Of a stretch of 6,380 nucleotides of DNA, positions 1-6,380 are shown in pieces (the first letter of the stretch is position 1; each line of letters begins with the position of its first letter). Both the position numbers and the translations under genes were made by a program. The notes under the pieces are model-generated. The model did not search any database. It was not told the DNA's origin and saw nothing but the letters and a program-made list of their open reading frames with translations. The DNA is from an uncultured Bacteroidia bacterium. Lineage in GTDB: Bacteria; Bacteroidota; Bacteroidia; Bacteroidales; Prolixibacteraceae. Where the stretch lies: contig CAIOOC010000859.1 of NCBI GenBank assembly GCA_903859795.1, positions 1 through 6,380 on the forward strand, written 5' to 3'.

Positions 1-193
1 ATTGGGATAAATTTATACAATTCATTACTAATTTTTTGATAATCTCTATAAAATTTGAAACAGGTCACCTGATATTTACCTATTTAGAACAATTCTATGT
101 TTAAAGCGTTAATAGGTTATATAAATTTAATGGCTCCATAATGATCGGTATGGAAAAAGAAGCTTTCCCTGCTGCTATAAAGTTTAATGATTT

Positions 194-228
194 GCAGTTT
201 GATCTTAGCTACTGGCTACTAGCTTGAA
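194..228 (+). repeat. Degenerate heptad array, plus orientation
   Basis: Five 7-bp units lie in register: GCAGTTT, GATCTTA, GCTACTG, GCTACTA, GCTTGAA. The two central units are near-identical; the outer ones are degenerate and keep mainly the leading G or GC. Isolated similar heptamers (GCAACTA at 234-240, GCAACTT at 274-280) lie outside the register. A matching array in reverse orientation is at 293-327. Short intergenic heptad repeats occur in several bacterial groups, notably the STRR elements of cyanobacteria; membership in any named family is not claimed. Confidence 0.45.
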
Positions 229-292
229 TTCCTGCAACTAATTGACTTTTATTCTTAACCTTGTTCTGAAAAGGCAACTTTCTCCTTTCGAA

Positions 293-327
293 AATCTGCC
301 AGTTGCTAGTCGCCAATTGCAAGCTGC
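293..327 (-). repeat. Degenerate heptad array, minus orientation
   Basis: Read on the minus strand, five consecutive 7-bp units are GCAGCTT, GCAATTG, GCGACTA, GCAACTG, GCAGATT. All five begin with GC and have T at position 6, and none is out of register, so this is the better preserved array. Aligned without gaps to the plus-orientation array at 194-228, 21 of 35 positions agree by my count, so the two could form an imperfect stem across a 64-base gap. The array ends 18 bases before the ATG at 346 and 63 bases before the preferred ATG at 391. Confidence 0.5.
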
Positions 328-390
328 GGTGAGAGCAAAATCTATATGACCCATACAATACGTCATAGAACCTATTTTAATATTCTGCGG

Positions 391-1137
391 ATGAATCATC
401 GATTTAATCTTTATTTTACATTTTTGATTGGAATCCTTTCGGTGCTTGGTGCAGGGTGCAGCAAAAGTAGTTCCTCCGGTGCAATTTCCCCCGTTGAACC
501 TGTGGTGCCTGTACCGGTTCCCCAGGCTTCTGCTGATACCCTGGGCAAGACATACCTGGCTTTAGGCGATTCATATACAATAGGGGAGGGTGTAACTGAA
601 CGGGAGCGTTATCCCGCACAAACGGTCGCAATCCTTTCAGCACAAGGGATTAAATTTTCACCTGTAAAATATATTGCTCAAACAGGCTGGACAACAGGAA
701 ACCTTGCAGCAGCTATAGCCTCTCAAAACCTTACAACATCATTCGATATAGTTACTTTAATGATTGGTGTGAACGACCAGTATCAAAAGAATGATACAAC
801 AGGTTATCGTGAGAGTTTTACCGGGCTGCTCGAAACATCTGTACGGCTGGCAGGGTCCAGGAGATCGAGGGTTATTGTATTATCGATTCCCGATTACGGA
901 GTTACCATTTTTGGAGCAGGATGGCCAAACGTTGGGATTCAAATTGACGCTTTTAATGCAATAAACAGGTCAGTAACAGAATCTTACAAAATTGCATATC
1001 TCGATATAACAGGAATAAGCCGAAAGGCAGCAAATGTACTGGGATTGATACTCGGAGGAGGCCCACACTTTACCGGCACCGAATATGGGTTATGGGCCTC
1101 GCCGCTCGCTGATTTGATGGCTAAGGCATTGAAATAA
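391..1137 (+). CDS. SGNH/GDSL-family hydrolase, probable lipoprotein, catalytic Asp apparently absent
   Basis: Predicted 248-residue esterase/lysophospholipase-like protein of the SGNH hydrolase fold, acting outside the cytoplasm; the substrate cannot be read from sequence. An in-frame ATG at 346 would give 263 residues. I prefer 391 because it yields a classic short signal (MNHRFN, then a hydrophobic stretch) ending in LGAGC, an imperfect lipobox with Cys23. Neither ATG has a strong ribosome site. A Ser-rich and Pro/Val-rich linker follows, then the domain. Numbering from ATG 346, block I is LALGDSY with nucleophile Ser76, block II is QTGWTTG with Gly114, and block III is IGVND with Asn143. 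Block V reads GGGPHFTG with His241, where relatives normally have DGLHPSG. The residue three before His is Gly238 instead of Asp, so the triad looks incomplete, while the oxyanion-hole residues remain. The gene stands alone and converges on the DUF4412-like gene. Family assignment is secure; activity is uncertain. Confidence 0.88.
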   Translation: MNHRFNLYFTFLIGILSVLGAGCSKSSSSGAISPVEPVVPVPVPQASADTLGKTYLALGDSYTIGEGVTERERYPAQTVAILSAQGIKFSPVKYIAQTGWTTGNLAAAIASQNLTTSFDIVTLMIGVNDQYQKNDTTGYRESFTGLLETSVRLAGSRRSRVIVLSIPDYGVTIFGAGWPNVGIQIDAFNAINRSVTESYKIAYLDITGISRKAANVLGLILGGGPHFTGTEYGLWASPLADLMAKALK

Positions 1138-1152
1138 TTGAATGGAATAATT

Positions 1153-1189
1153 AGCGGGTGATTGTTCAACACCTGAACAGTCACCCGCT
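1153..1189. terminator. Long hairpin between convergent genes, probable bidirectional terminator
   Basis: AGCGGGTGA (1153-1161) pairs perfectly with TCACCCGCT (1181-1189). The stem continues inward through a T-G wobble (1162/1180) and TGTTCA (1163-1168) with TGAACA (1174-1179), leaving a 5-base loop ACACC. That is 16 pairs in all. It starts 15 bases after the GDSL stop and lies 23 bases beyond the stop of the opposing gene, so it can serve both. There is no good T-tract on the plus-strand exit; the minus-strand exit is only moderately T-rich. It could therefore also act as an mRNA 3'-end stabiliser. Confidence 0.75.
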
Positions 1190-1212
1190 GACTGGATATG
1201 CAGATTACTCCG

Positions 1213-2169
1213 CTACTTTCCATGCTGCCCTTGCTGCCCCATGTTGAAGTTCATTTGTCTCAGCGTAATTCCTTTAACAGTAATTGAATGGCTGAAACTT
1301 GGATTGATCTCTTTAGCCTCCATTTTCATCGTCAGGTTACCCTTTTCATCATAACCATCCATGCCGAGAATTACTCCTCCTTCGAATTCAGAATATCCAT
1401 AATAGTCACCCATTCCTGTTTTTGACCATCCCCGTTTATCAATTCTCAGATTTGCATCCCTTGTAAACCAAAGTTTTCCTGTTGTTTTGCTTTCCGGATT
1501 GGTATAGGAATATTCATCACAACTATATCCCGCAATATCCTTGGTGTTGCCAGTTTTATGGAAATCAGTTGCGTATGTTTTGCGGGGCTTTTTTTCGTCA
1601 GGTGTATTTTTCTCATCAGGGATAGCCGAAATCAACCCCATTTTGGTCCCGTTCATGTCAGTCAGAATGATAAAACATTTGTTCTCGCCATCCATGACCA
1701 TTGAGGAATTGATAGGCATTGTCTTCCCTTTTTCATCACTTAATGATTTGGTTTCCATACCTACAGTGGGTGAATTGGCGCTGAAATACATGTAGAGATC
1801 TATCTTCATCGTCTCTTTTTTATTATAGGTCTCTGTCACCATATAAAGCCGCGAAGTGAAACTATACTCATCTTTATACTTTGATTCAACCTTTCCGCCC
1901 AGGAATTTGGAGAAATCCATACCCTCCGGACCTGACTGATTCTCTTTGGATCTGGTCTCTTCAGCCTGTTTTGCAGCTGCACCGGCATCCATAGCTGCTT
2001 TTTGAGCCACAGAGTCAATCTGATTTGTTGCCTCCTTGGTTTTCTCTTTGGAAGCACCATTTAATATTTTGGAAGCTCTGTTTTTGATAAAATTTCCAAG
2101 TTGGGCTTCCGACATTAGTGGGGCCGACATGCACAAGGCAAGAAATAGAATAATAGTCTGGGTTTTCAT
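1213..2169 (-). CDS. Secreted DUF4412-like protein
   Basis: 318-residue exported protein of unknown function. The N-terminus is a clean Sec signal peptide (MKTQ, then a hydrophobic stretch to residue 16) with a likely type I cleavage after Ala22 (SEA before Gln23). There is no lipobox Cys at the cleavage site. Residues 25-80 are polar and rich in Ala, Lys, Gln and Glu and should form a helical, possibly coiled, linker. Residues about 95-290 resemble DUF4412 and related Bacteroidota beta-rich envelope proteins. Visible marks are a charged stretch ending in MYFSAN, the NKCFIILTDMNGTKMG segment, an IAGYSCDEY motif (Gly214, Cys217) and a KLWFTRD strand (Trp234). The last residues are Gly/Gln-rich (MGQQGQHGK). 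The ATG at 2169 has no Shine-Dalgarno sequence. It is a single gene, convergent with the GDSL lipoprotein and divergent from the cytochrome gene. The domain name rests on pattern recognition; a related lipoprotein-sorting-like beta fold is the main alternative. Confidence 0.72.
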   Translation of the reverse strand: MKTQTIILFLALCMSAPLMSEAQLGNFIKNRASKILNGASKEKTKEATNQIDSVAQKAAMDAGAAAKQAEETRSKENQSGPEGMDFSKFLGGKVESKYKDEYSFTSRLYMVTETYNKKETMKIDLYMYFSANSPTVGMETKSLSDEKGKTMPINSSMVMDGENKCFIILTDMNGTKMGLISAIPDEKNTPDEKKPRKTYATDFHKTGNTKDIAGYSCDEYSYTNPESKTTGKLWFTRDANLRIDKRGWSKTGMGDYYGYSEFEGGVILGMDGYDEKGNLTMKMEAKEINPSFSHSITVKGITLRQMNFNMGQQGQHGK

Positions 2170-2187
2170 ATTCTGGAGAATTAAAAT

Positions 2188-2275
2188 GTTTAGCGATAAA
2201 AATAGTAAATTTTAGTTTACCAAGTAATCAAACAATTGTGGTGCTAATATGTTTCATAAATACTATACGCTAAAC
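2188..2275. promoter_or_regulatory. Interrupted dyad in the divergent intergenic region
   Basis: The 116-base gap between the divergent genes (2170-2285) carries GTTTAGCG (2188-2195) matched by CGCTAAAC (2268-2275), and inside that ATAGTA (2202-2207) matched by TACTAT (2261-2266). A competing partner for the right arm exists: TAGTTTA (2213-2219) against TAAACTA (2271-2277). The right arm ends 10 bases before the GTG start of the cytochrome gene, so a folded transcript or a bound protein could affect its expression. A weak -7-like TATGTTTC lies at 2248-2255, but no TTTG is correctly spaced upstream. A regulatory role is inferred only. Confidence 0.35.
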
Positions 2276-2285
2276 TATTATTCGA

Positions 2286-5021
2286 GTGAAATTTCTGAGA
2301 TCAAAAAAAATATTTCCGTTTGTGGCATTGCTTATACTAACGATAGTAACCACAATTGCGATAAAACCTGAATCAAAGATTGACTTCAGCAGTGAGGTAA
2401 AGCCGATATTTAACAGGAAATGTATCACCTGTCATGGAGGAGTAAAACAAAAGGGGGGATTTAGTCTGTTGTTCCGGGATGAGGCGCTTGCAAATACAAA
2501 GTCGGGAAAACCTGCGATAATTCCAGGAAAACCCTCAGAAAGTGAGTTGATCAGAAGAATAGTAACAGATGATCCTGATGCCAGAATGCCATACAAACAT
2601 CCGGCACTTTCAGATGGAGAGATCAAGATATTAACGCAATGGATCAGGGAAGGAGCACAGTGGGGTGAGCATTGGGCCTATGTTCCGCTAAAGGATGAAC
2701 CGGTTCCGGACTTGCATGGCAGAGGGATACTTAATGATGTCGACCAGTTTATCAGTCAAAAACTAAAAGAAGAAAAGCTATCCCCTTCGAACGAAGCAGA
2801 TAAGTCCACGTTGCTTCGAAGGGTAAGTCTTGACATTACCGGGTTACCTCCAACGGATATCGAATCAACCAAGTTCCTGTCGGACAATAGCCCTAAAGCC
2901 TATGAAAATTTAGTGGATGATTTGCTTGCATCTACTGCATTCGGTGAACGGTGGACCTCACTCTGGCTTGACCTTGCAAGGTATGCTGACACGAAAGGAT
3001 ATGAGAAAGATGGAAGCAGGAATATCTGGAAATACCGCGACTGGTTGATTCGTGCCTTCAACTCGGACAAACCCTACAATGAATTTTTGACTGAACAGAT
3101 AGCCGGGGACCTTATGACGGATCCTGATGATGACAAGTATATTGCAACCGCCTTTCATCGCAATACAATGACCAACGACGAGGGAGGAACAGATAATGAG
3201 GAGTTCCGTACCGCTGCTGTTCTCGACCGTGTGAACACAACCTGGGGAGCCCTGATGGGGACAACCTTTAATTGCGTTCAGTGCCACAGTCATCCCTATG
3301 ATCCGTTTAAACAGGAGGAGTATTACAAGTTTATGGCTTTCTTTAACAACAGCCGGGATGAAGATTCAGATCTTGAATATCCGCTTTTGCGCAATTACAA
3401 TCGGGCAGATAGCCTAAAACTGAATTTGCTGGTTGACTGGCTGACAAAGAACATTTCAGCTCAGCAGGCTAAAAAGTATTACACTTTTCTGAAAACGTGG
3501 CAACCTTCAATAAACTCACTAAAATGTGATCATTTCGTAAACGGAGCACTTCTTGACTGTTCAGCAGGTCTTCGCAACAAGGGTACTTGCCGGCTATCGA
3601 ATGTTTTTCTTGACAATAAGGAACAGCTTATTTTCCGATATTATACATCAAAAAGCGGGGGTTACTGGTCTATTTACAAGGATAGTCTTAATGGTGAATT
3701 ACTTAAAACAATCCCGTTGTCAAATAAGAAAAATCAAGGGACATGGCAGATTGCAACCGTGGAATTACCCGTTACACGCGGTAAGCATGATCTCTATTTT
3801 AAATTTTATAACCCGGGCATAAAAAATGGTGACGAGACAGGGGTTATGTTTGACTGGCTTGCCTTTGGCACAAAATTTCCAGGCAAGGGAAAACCCGGTT
3901 TCGAAACAGCGCTTAACACATTTAACTCACTGATGGTCGCACCTGTTGAAACAATTCCCGTCATGGTCGAAAATATCCCCGATCAGTTCAGAACTACCCA
4001 TGTTTTTGTGCGGGGGAACAGGCTGGTCGAAGGGAATGTGGTTACTCCCGATGTACCTCATATCCTAAATCCCATGCCGAATAATGCACCCAAAAACCGT
4101 CTGGGATTAGCCAAGTGGCTTGTTGATCCAAATAATCCGCTGGTCGCAAGGACCATGGTGAACCGCCTCTGGGAACAGTTATTTGGCTATGGATTGGCTG
4201 AGACGCTGGAAGATCTTGGATCACAAGGGATTCCACCTACTCACAGAGAGTTGCTTGACCATTTGTCGTGGCAGTTTATTCACAAATTTAATTGGAGCAT
4301 AAAAAAAGTGCTTAAAGAGATCGTTCTATCTGCTACATACCGCCAGGATTCCCGGGTAAATGAAGAGTTACTGATGAAGGATCCGAACAATAAATTTTAT
4401 GCAAGAGGCCCAAGGGTGAGACTCTCTGCAGAACAAATTAGAGATCAGGGGCTGGCAGTCAGTAACTTGTTAAGCAGTAAGATGTACGGGAAAAGTGTGA
4501 TGCCTTTTCAACCCGAAGGGATATGGCGCTCTCCCTATAGTGCCAACAAGTGGAATCTTAGCGAGGGAGAAGATCAGTACCGAAGGGCGGTATATACGTA
4601 TTGGAAAAGGACGGCACCCTATCCATCCATGATCACTTTCGACGGTGGTGCCAGGGAGGTCTGTATCACCCGGCGAATCCGTACCAATACTCCGTTACAG
4701 GCATTGACGATTTTAAATGATTCAACTTATTTGGTAATTGCAAGGTCTTTTGCCTCACGGATGAACGAGCCGGGCGGCGGGGAGATCACTAAAAAGATTG
4801 CAAAAGGGTATCAGCTGATGATGTATAAACCAATCACCGAAACAAGACTTAATGCCTTTATGGATCTGTATAACAAGTCATTTACTAAATATTCAAATGA
4901 TGCAAATGCTTGTGGTCAGATTGAAGGGCGTATAGATAAACACGGGGATGCCAGGTTGGCTTCACTTGTGATGGTGGCCGGCGCCATGCTGAATATGGAT
5001 GAATGGTTGAATAAAAATTAG
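2286..5021 (+). CDS. Planctomycete-type cytochrome c protein: PSCyt1-DUF1549-(CBM6-like)-DUF1553
   Basis: 911-residue exported haem protein of a widespread family with no established reaction. GTG is the start: an in-frame TAA lies at 2271-2273 and the first internal Met is residue 101. Residues 8-26 form an uncleaved anchor or Sec signal. PSCyt1 (about 33-126) has haem motif CITCH (Cys46, Cys49, His50) and RMP with Met101 as likely sixth ligand. DUF1549 (about 150-355) has the SLDITGLPP segment, a GERW...LDLARYADT region and a second motif, CVQCH (Cys330, Cys333, His334). Residues about 408-530 resemble a CBM6-type beta-sandwich, with RYYTS, a GTWQIATVELP...GKHDLYF stretch and FDWLAFG; they also hold Cys414, Cys425 and Cys435. 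DUF1553 (about 605-875) has VNRLWEQLFGYGL, GPRVRLSAEQIRDQ and TRRIRTNTPLQAL. The family pairs with DUF1501, which follows 4 bases downstream, so the two are probably cotranscribed. Domain calls are strong except the CBM6-like insert, which is moderate. Confidence 0.93.
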   Translation: MKFLRSKKIFPFVALLILTIVTTIAIKPESKIDFSSEVKPIFNRKCITCHGGVKQKGGFSLLFRDEALANTKSGKPAIIPGKPSESELIRRIVTDDPDARMPYKHPALSDGEIKILTQWIREGAQWGEHWAYVPLKDEPVPDLHGRGILNDVDQFISQKLKEEKLSPSNEADKSTLLRRVSLDITGLPPTDIESTKFLSDNSPKAYENLVDDLLASTAFGERWTSLWLDLARYADTKGYEKDGSRNIWKYRDWLIRAFNSDKPYNEFLTEQIAGDLMTDPDDDKYIATAFHRNTMTNDEGGTDNEEFRTAAVLDRVNTTWGALMGTTFNCVQCHSHPYDPFKQEEYYKFMAFFNNSRDEDSDLEYPLLRNYNRADSLKLNLLVDWLTKNISAQQAKKYYTFLKTWQPSINSLKCDHFVNGALLDCSAGLRNKGTCRLSNVFLDNKEQLIFRYYTSKSGGYWSIYKDSLNGELLKTIPLSNKKNQGTWQIATVELPVTRGKHDLYFKFYNPGIKNGDETGVMFDWLAFGTKFPGKGKPGFETALNTFNSLMVAPVETIPVMVENIPDQFRTTHVFVRGNRLVEGNVVTPDVPHILNPMPNNAPKNRLGLAKWLVDPNNPLVARTMVNRLWEQLFGYGLAETLEDLGSQGIPPTHRELLDHLSWQFIHKFNWSIKKVLKEIVLSATYRQDSRVNEELLMKDPNNKFYARGPRVRLSAEQIRDQGLAVSNLLSSKMYGKSVMPFQPEGIWRSPYSANKWNLSEGEDQYRRAVYTYWKRTAPYPSMITFDGGAREVCITRRIRTNTPLQALTILNDSTYLVIARSFASRMNEPGGGEITKKIAKGYQLMMYKPITETRLNAFMDLYNKSFTKYSNDANACGQIEGRIDKHGDARLASLVMVAGAMLNMDEWLNKN

Positions 5022-5025
5022 GTTG

Positions 5026-6380
5026 ATGAACAACGAGAAAATTAATCAAAGGCTGAAGATAGAGGCTGAGCATGCTGTTTTACAGCATTATACACGCCGT
5101 CATTTCCTTAAAGACGGAGCAATGGGACTCGGCTCATTGGCGTTAGGTTCCTTATTAGGAAGTTGTCTGGGCGGTTCTTCAAAACAATCCAATAGTTTAT
5201 TTGATGCTACTAATCCCCTTGCATCGAGGCCACCTATGTTTCCGGGGAAGGCAAAATCGGTGATTTATCTCCATATGGCGGGCGCCCCGTCGCAGCTTGA
5301 ATTGTTCAGTTACAAGCCTGAACTGGCCAAACTCGACGGTCTCGATTGTCCGCAATCGCTCCTCGAGGGAAAAAAGTTTGCGTTTATTCGTGGCGTCCCA
5401 AAGATGCTTGGCCCACAGGCATCTTTCCGTCAGCACGGGAAAAGCGGTTTGTGGCTCTCGGATAATTTACCTCATCTGGCAATAGTCGCTGATGAGATTG
5501 CAATGCTTAACGCTGTGACTACCGACCAGTTCAATCATGCACCTGCTCAGCTCTTGATGCACACCGGATCAGCAAGGTTAGGAAGACCCAGTATAGGGTC
5601 ATGGGTAACCTATGGCATGGGAACTGAAAATAAAAACCTGCCGGGTTTCGTCGTTCTAACCTCAGGGGGGAATAATCCGGATGCCGGCAAGAGTGTATGG
5701 GGAAGCGGGTTTTTACCAAGTGTTTACCAGGGGGTACAATGCAGGAGCGAAGGTGACCCTGTGCTGTTTATAAAAGATCCGCAAGGGATGGACCGTGACC
5801 TTCGCAAAGCCTCGATCGATGCGATTAATAAAGTGAATCAGGAAGAATATGCCGAGTATAAAGACCCGGAAATTCTATCCCGGATTTCTCAGTACGAAAT
5901 GGCATATAAAATGCAAATATCGGTTCCTGATGTAATGAATATCAACGATGAGCCTAAATATATTCATGAAATGTATGGCACACAGCCTGGTCAGACAAGT
6001 TTTGCAAACAATGTCCTGCTTGCCAGAAAACTGGTAGAGAAAGGGGTTCGTTTTGTTCAGCTCTTTGACTGGGGCTGGGATACACATGGTGATTCGGCAG
6101 GAAATGCCGTTGACATTGGTCTTGTCAATAAGTGTCGAAAAGTTGACAGGCCGATTACTGCTTTACTTCTCGATTTAAAACAACGCGGATTGCTGGATGA
6201 GACTCTGGTGATCTGGGGTCAGGAATTTGGAAGAACACCCATGCAGGAAAACCGGGAGGGTAAAAAAATGCCATTCAAAGGGAGAGATCATCATTCAGCG
6301 GCTTTCAACATCTGGATGGCAGGTGGAGGAATCAAGGGTGGCACAACCTACGGAGAAACAGATGAGATCGGTTATTATAC
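5026..6380 (+). CDS. DUF1501 family protein, Tat-exported probable lipoprotein (3' end beyond window)
   Basis: 451 codons are open to the window edge with no stop; family members are usually slightly longer, so only a short C-terminal piece should be missing. DUF1501 belongs to the alkaline phosphatase/sulfatase superfamily; its substrate is unknown. The ATG at 5026 follows the cytochrome stop by 4 bases. After a 23-residue polar lead comes a Tat signal, TRRHFLK (Arg24, Arg25), a Gly/Leu/Ala hydrophobic run and lipobox LGSC with Cys47. This predicts folded export and lipidation. Domain motifs are HMAGAPSQLELF (83-94), TTDQFNHAPAQ (165-175), DWGWDTHG (348-355; Asp352, His354), LLLDLKQRGLLDETLV (380-395), the signature WGQEFGRTP (397-405; Glu400) and GRDHH (419-423), followed by MAGGGIKGG and YGETDEIG. 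Asp352, His354, Glu400, Asp421 and His422 are plausible metal ligands by analogy. Ser95 stands where many relatives have Asp. The identification is very secure and the role is unknown. Confidence 0.93.
   Translation, partial: MNNEKINQRLKIEAEHAVLQHYTRRHFLKDGAMGLGSLALGSLLGSCLGGSSKQSNSLFDATNPLASRPPMFPGKAKSVIYLHMAGAPSQLELFSYKPELAKLDGLDCPQSLLEGKKFAFIRGVPKMLGPQASFRQHGKSGLWLSDNLPHLAIVADEIAMLNAVTTDQFNHAPAQLLMHTGSARLGRPSIGSWVTYGMGTENKNLPGFVVLTSGGNNPDAGKSVWGSGFLPSVYQGVQCRSEGDPVLFIKDPQGMDRDLRKASIDAINKVNQEEYAEYKDPEILSRISQYEMAYKMQISVPDVMNINDEPKYIHEMYGTQPGQTSFANNVLLARKLVEKGVRFVQLFDWGWDTHGDSAGNAVDIGLVNKCRKVDRPITALLLDLKQRGLLDETLVIWGQEFGRTPMQENREGKKMPFKGRDHHSAAFNIWMAGGGIKGGTTYGETDEIGYY

Larger units (their letters stand above)
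1..390. other. AT-rich non-coding region upstream of the GDSL lipoprotein gene
   Basis: All frames are broken by frequent stops and I see no end of a gene running in from the left. Positions 1-130 are conspicuously AT-rich. The longest ATG-started frame I followed by eye is a 28-codon one at 141-227 that ends inside the heptad repeats and resembles nothing I know. The only organised sequence is the pair of opposed 7-bp repeat arrays at 194-228 and 293-327. I found no convincing Bacteroidota promoter (TTTG then TAnnTTTG at the right spacing). The promoter of the downstream gene probably lies here but cannot be placed. Confidence 0.6.

Noticed and set aside
152..168. GGAAA...TTTCC small hairpin
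   Set aside because: Only five AT-rich pairs with a 7-base loop, no gene end nearby and no T-tract.
141..227. 28-codon ATG-started frame on the plus strand
   Set aside because: Too short, no ribosome site, its end is made of the heptad repeats, and it resembles no known small protein.
1541..1795. 84-codon plus-strand frame opposite the DUF4412-like gene
   Set aside because: It is antisense to a well-supported gene and its translation looks like a shadow of that coding sequence.
2229..2232. Minus-strand TTTG as a -33 element for the DUF4412-like gene
   Set aside because: No TAnnTTTG follows at the right distance; the nearest candidates have three bases instead of two between TA and TTT.
2248..2255. 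TATGTTTC as a Bacteroidota -7 element for the cytochrome gene
   Set aside because: Seven of eight bases fit TAnnTTTG, but no TTTG lies at the expected upstream spacing, so it is mentioned only within the dyad entry.
2958..3293. 111-codon minus-strand open frame inside the cytochrome gene
   Set aside because: It lies wholly within a strongly conserved DUF1549 coding region, and its translation has no signal or motif.
5197..5436. Minus-strand frame opposite the DUF1501 gene
   Set aside because: The plus strand here encodes clear DUF1501 motifs in an unbroken frame from 5026; the antisense frame has no supporting feature.

Overview
The window looks like a chromosomal segment of a member of the Bacteroidota. 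Three things point there: an extracytoplasmic GDSL lipoprotein, a DUF4412-type secreted protein, and a planctomycete-type cytochrome/DUF1501 gene pair in its Bacteroidota form. In addition, no start codon is preceded by a clear Shine-Dalgarno sequence, as is usual in that phylum. No mobile element, CRISPR array, tRNA or rRNA is visible.

Layout. Positions 1-390 are AT-rich and carry no supported gene. They do hold two short arrays of degenerate 7-bp repeats in opposite orientation (194-228 and 293-327). Next comes a plus-strand SGNH/GDSL hydrolase lipoprotein (391-1137, or 346-1137 if the earlier ATG is used). It converges on a minus-strand secreted DUF4412-like protein (1213-2169), and a long hairpin at 1153-1189 sits between the two stops as a likely shared terminator. 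A divergent intergenic region (2170-2285) with an interrupted dyad separates that gene from a plus-strand two-gene unit. The first member is a 911-residue, GTG-started protein with two CxxCH motifs and PSCyt1, DUF1549 and DUF1553 domains, plus a probable CBM6-like insert. Four bases after it begins a DUF1501 protein with a twin-arginine lipoprotein signal; it stays open to the end of the window (5026 to beyond 6380).

How they may work together. The DUF1549/DUF1553 and DUF1501 families are repeatedly found as adjacent gene pairs, often near polysaccharide-degradation genes in Planctomycetes, Verrucomicrobia and Bacteroidota, but their reaction is not established. Here the cytochrome would cross the membrane by Sec and receive haem outside the cytoplasm. 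The alkaline-phosphatase-fold partner would be exported folded by Tat and lipidated. I infer an extracytoplasmic redox/hydrolase module, possibly acting on a glycan. The other two genes are envelope proteins with no visible functional link to the pair.

The best leads are the apparent loss of the catalytic Asp in the GDSL protein, the carbohydrate-binding-like insert in the cytochrome, the opposed heptad arrays, and the dyad in front of the cytochrome gene.
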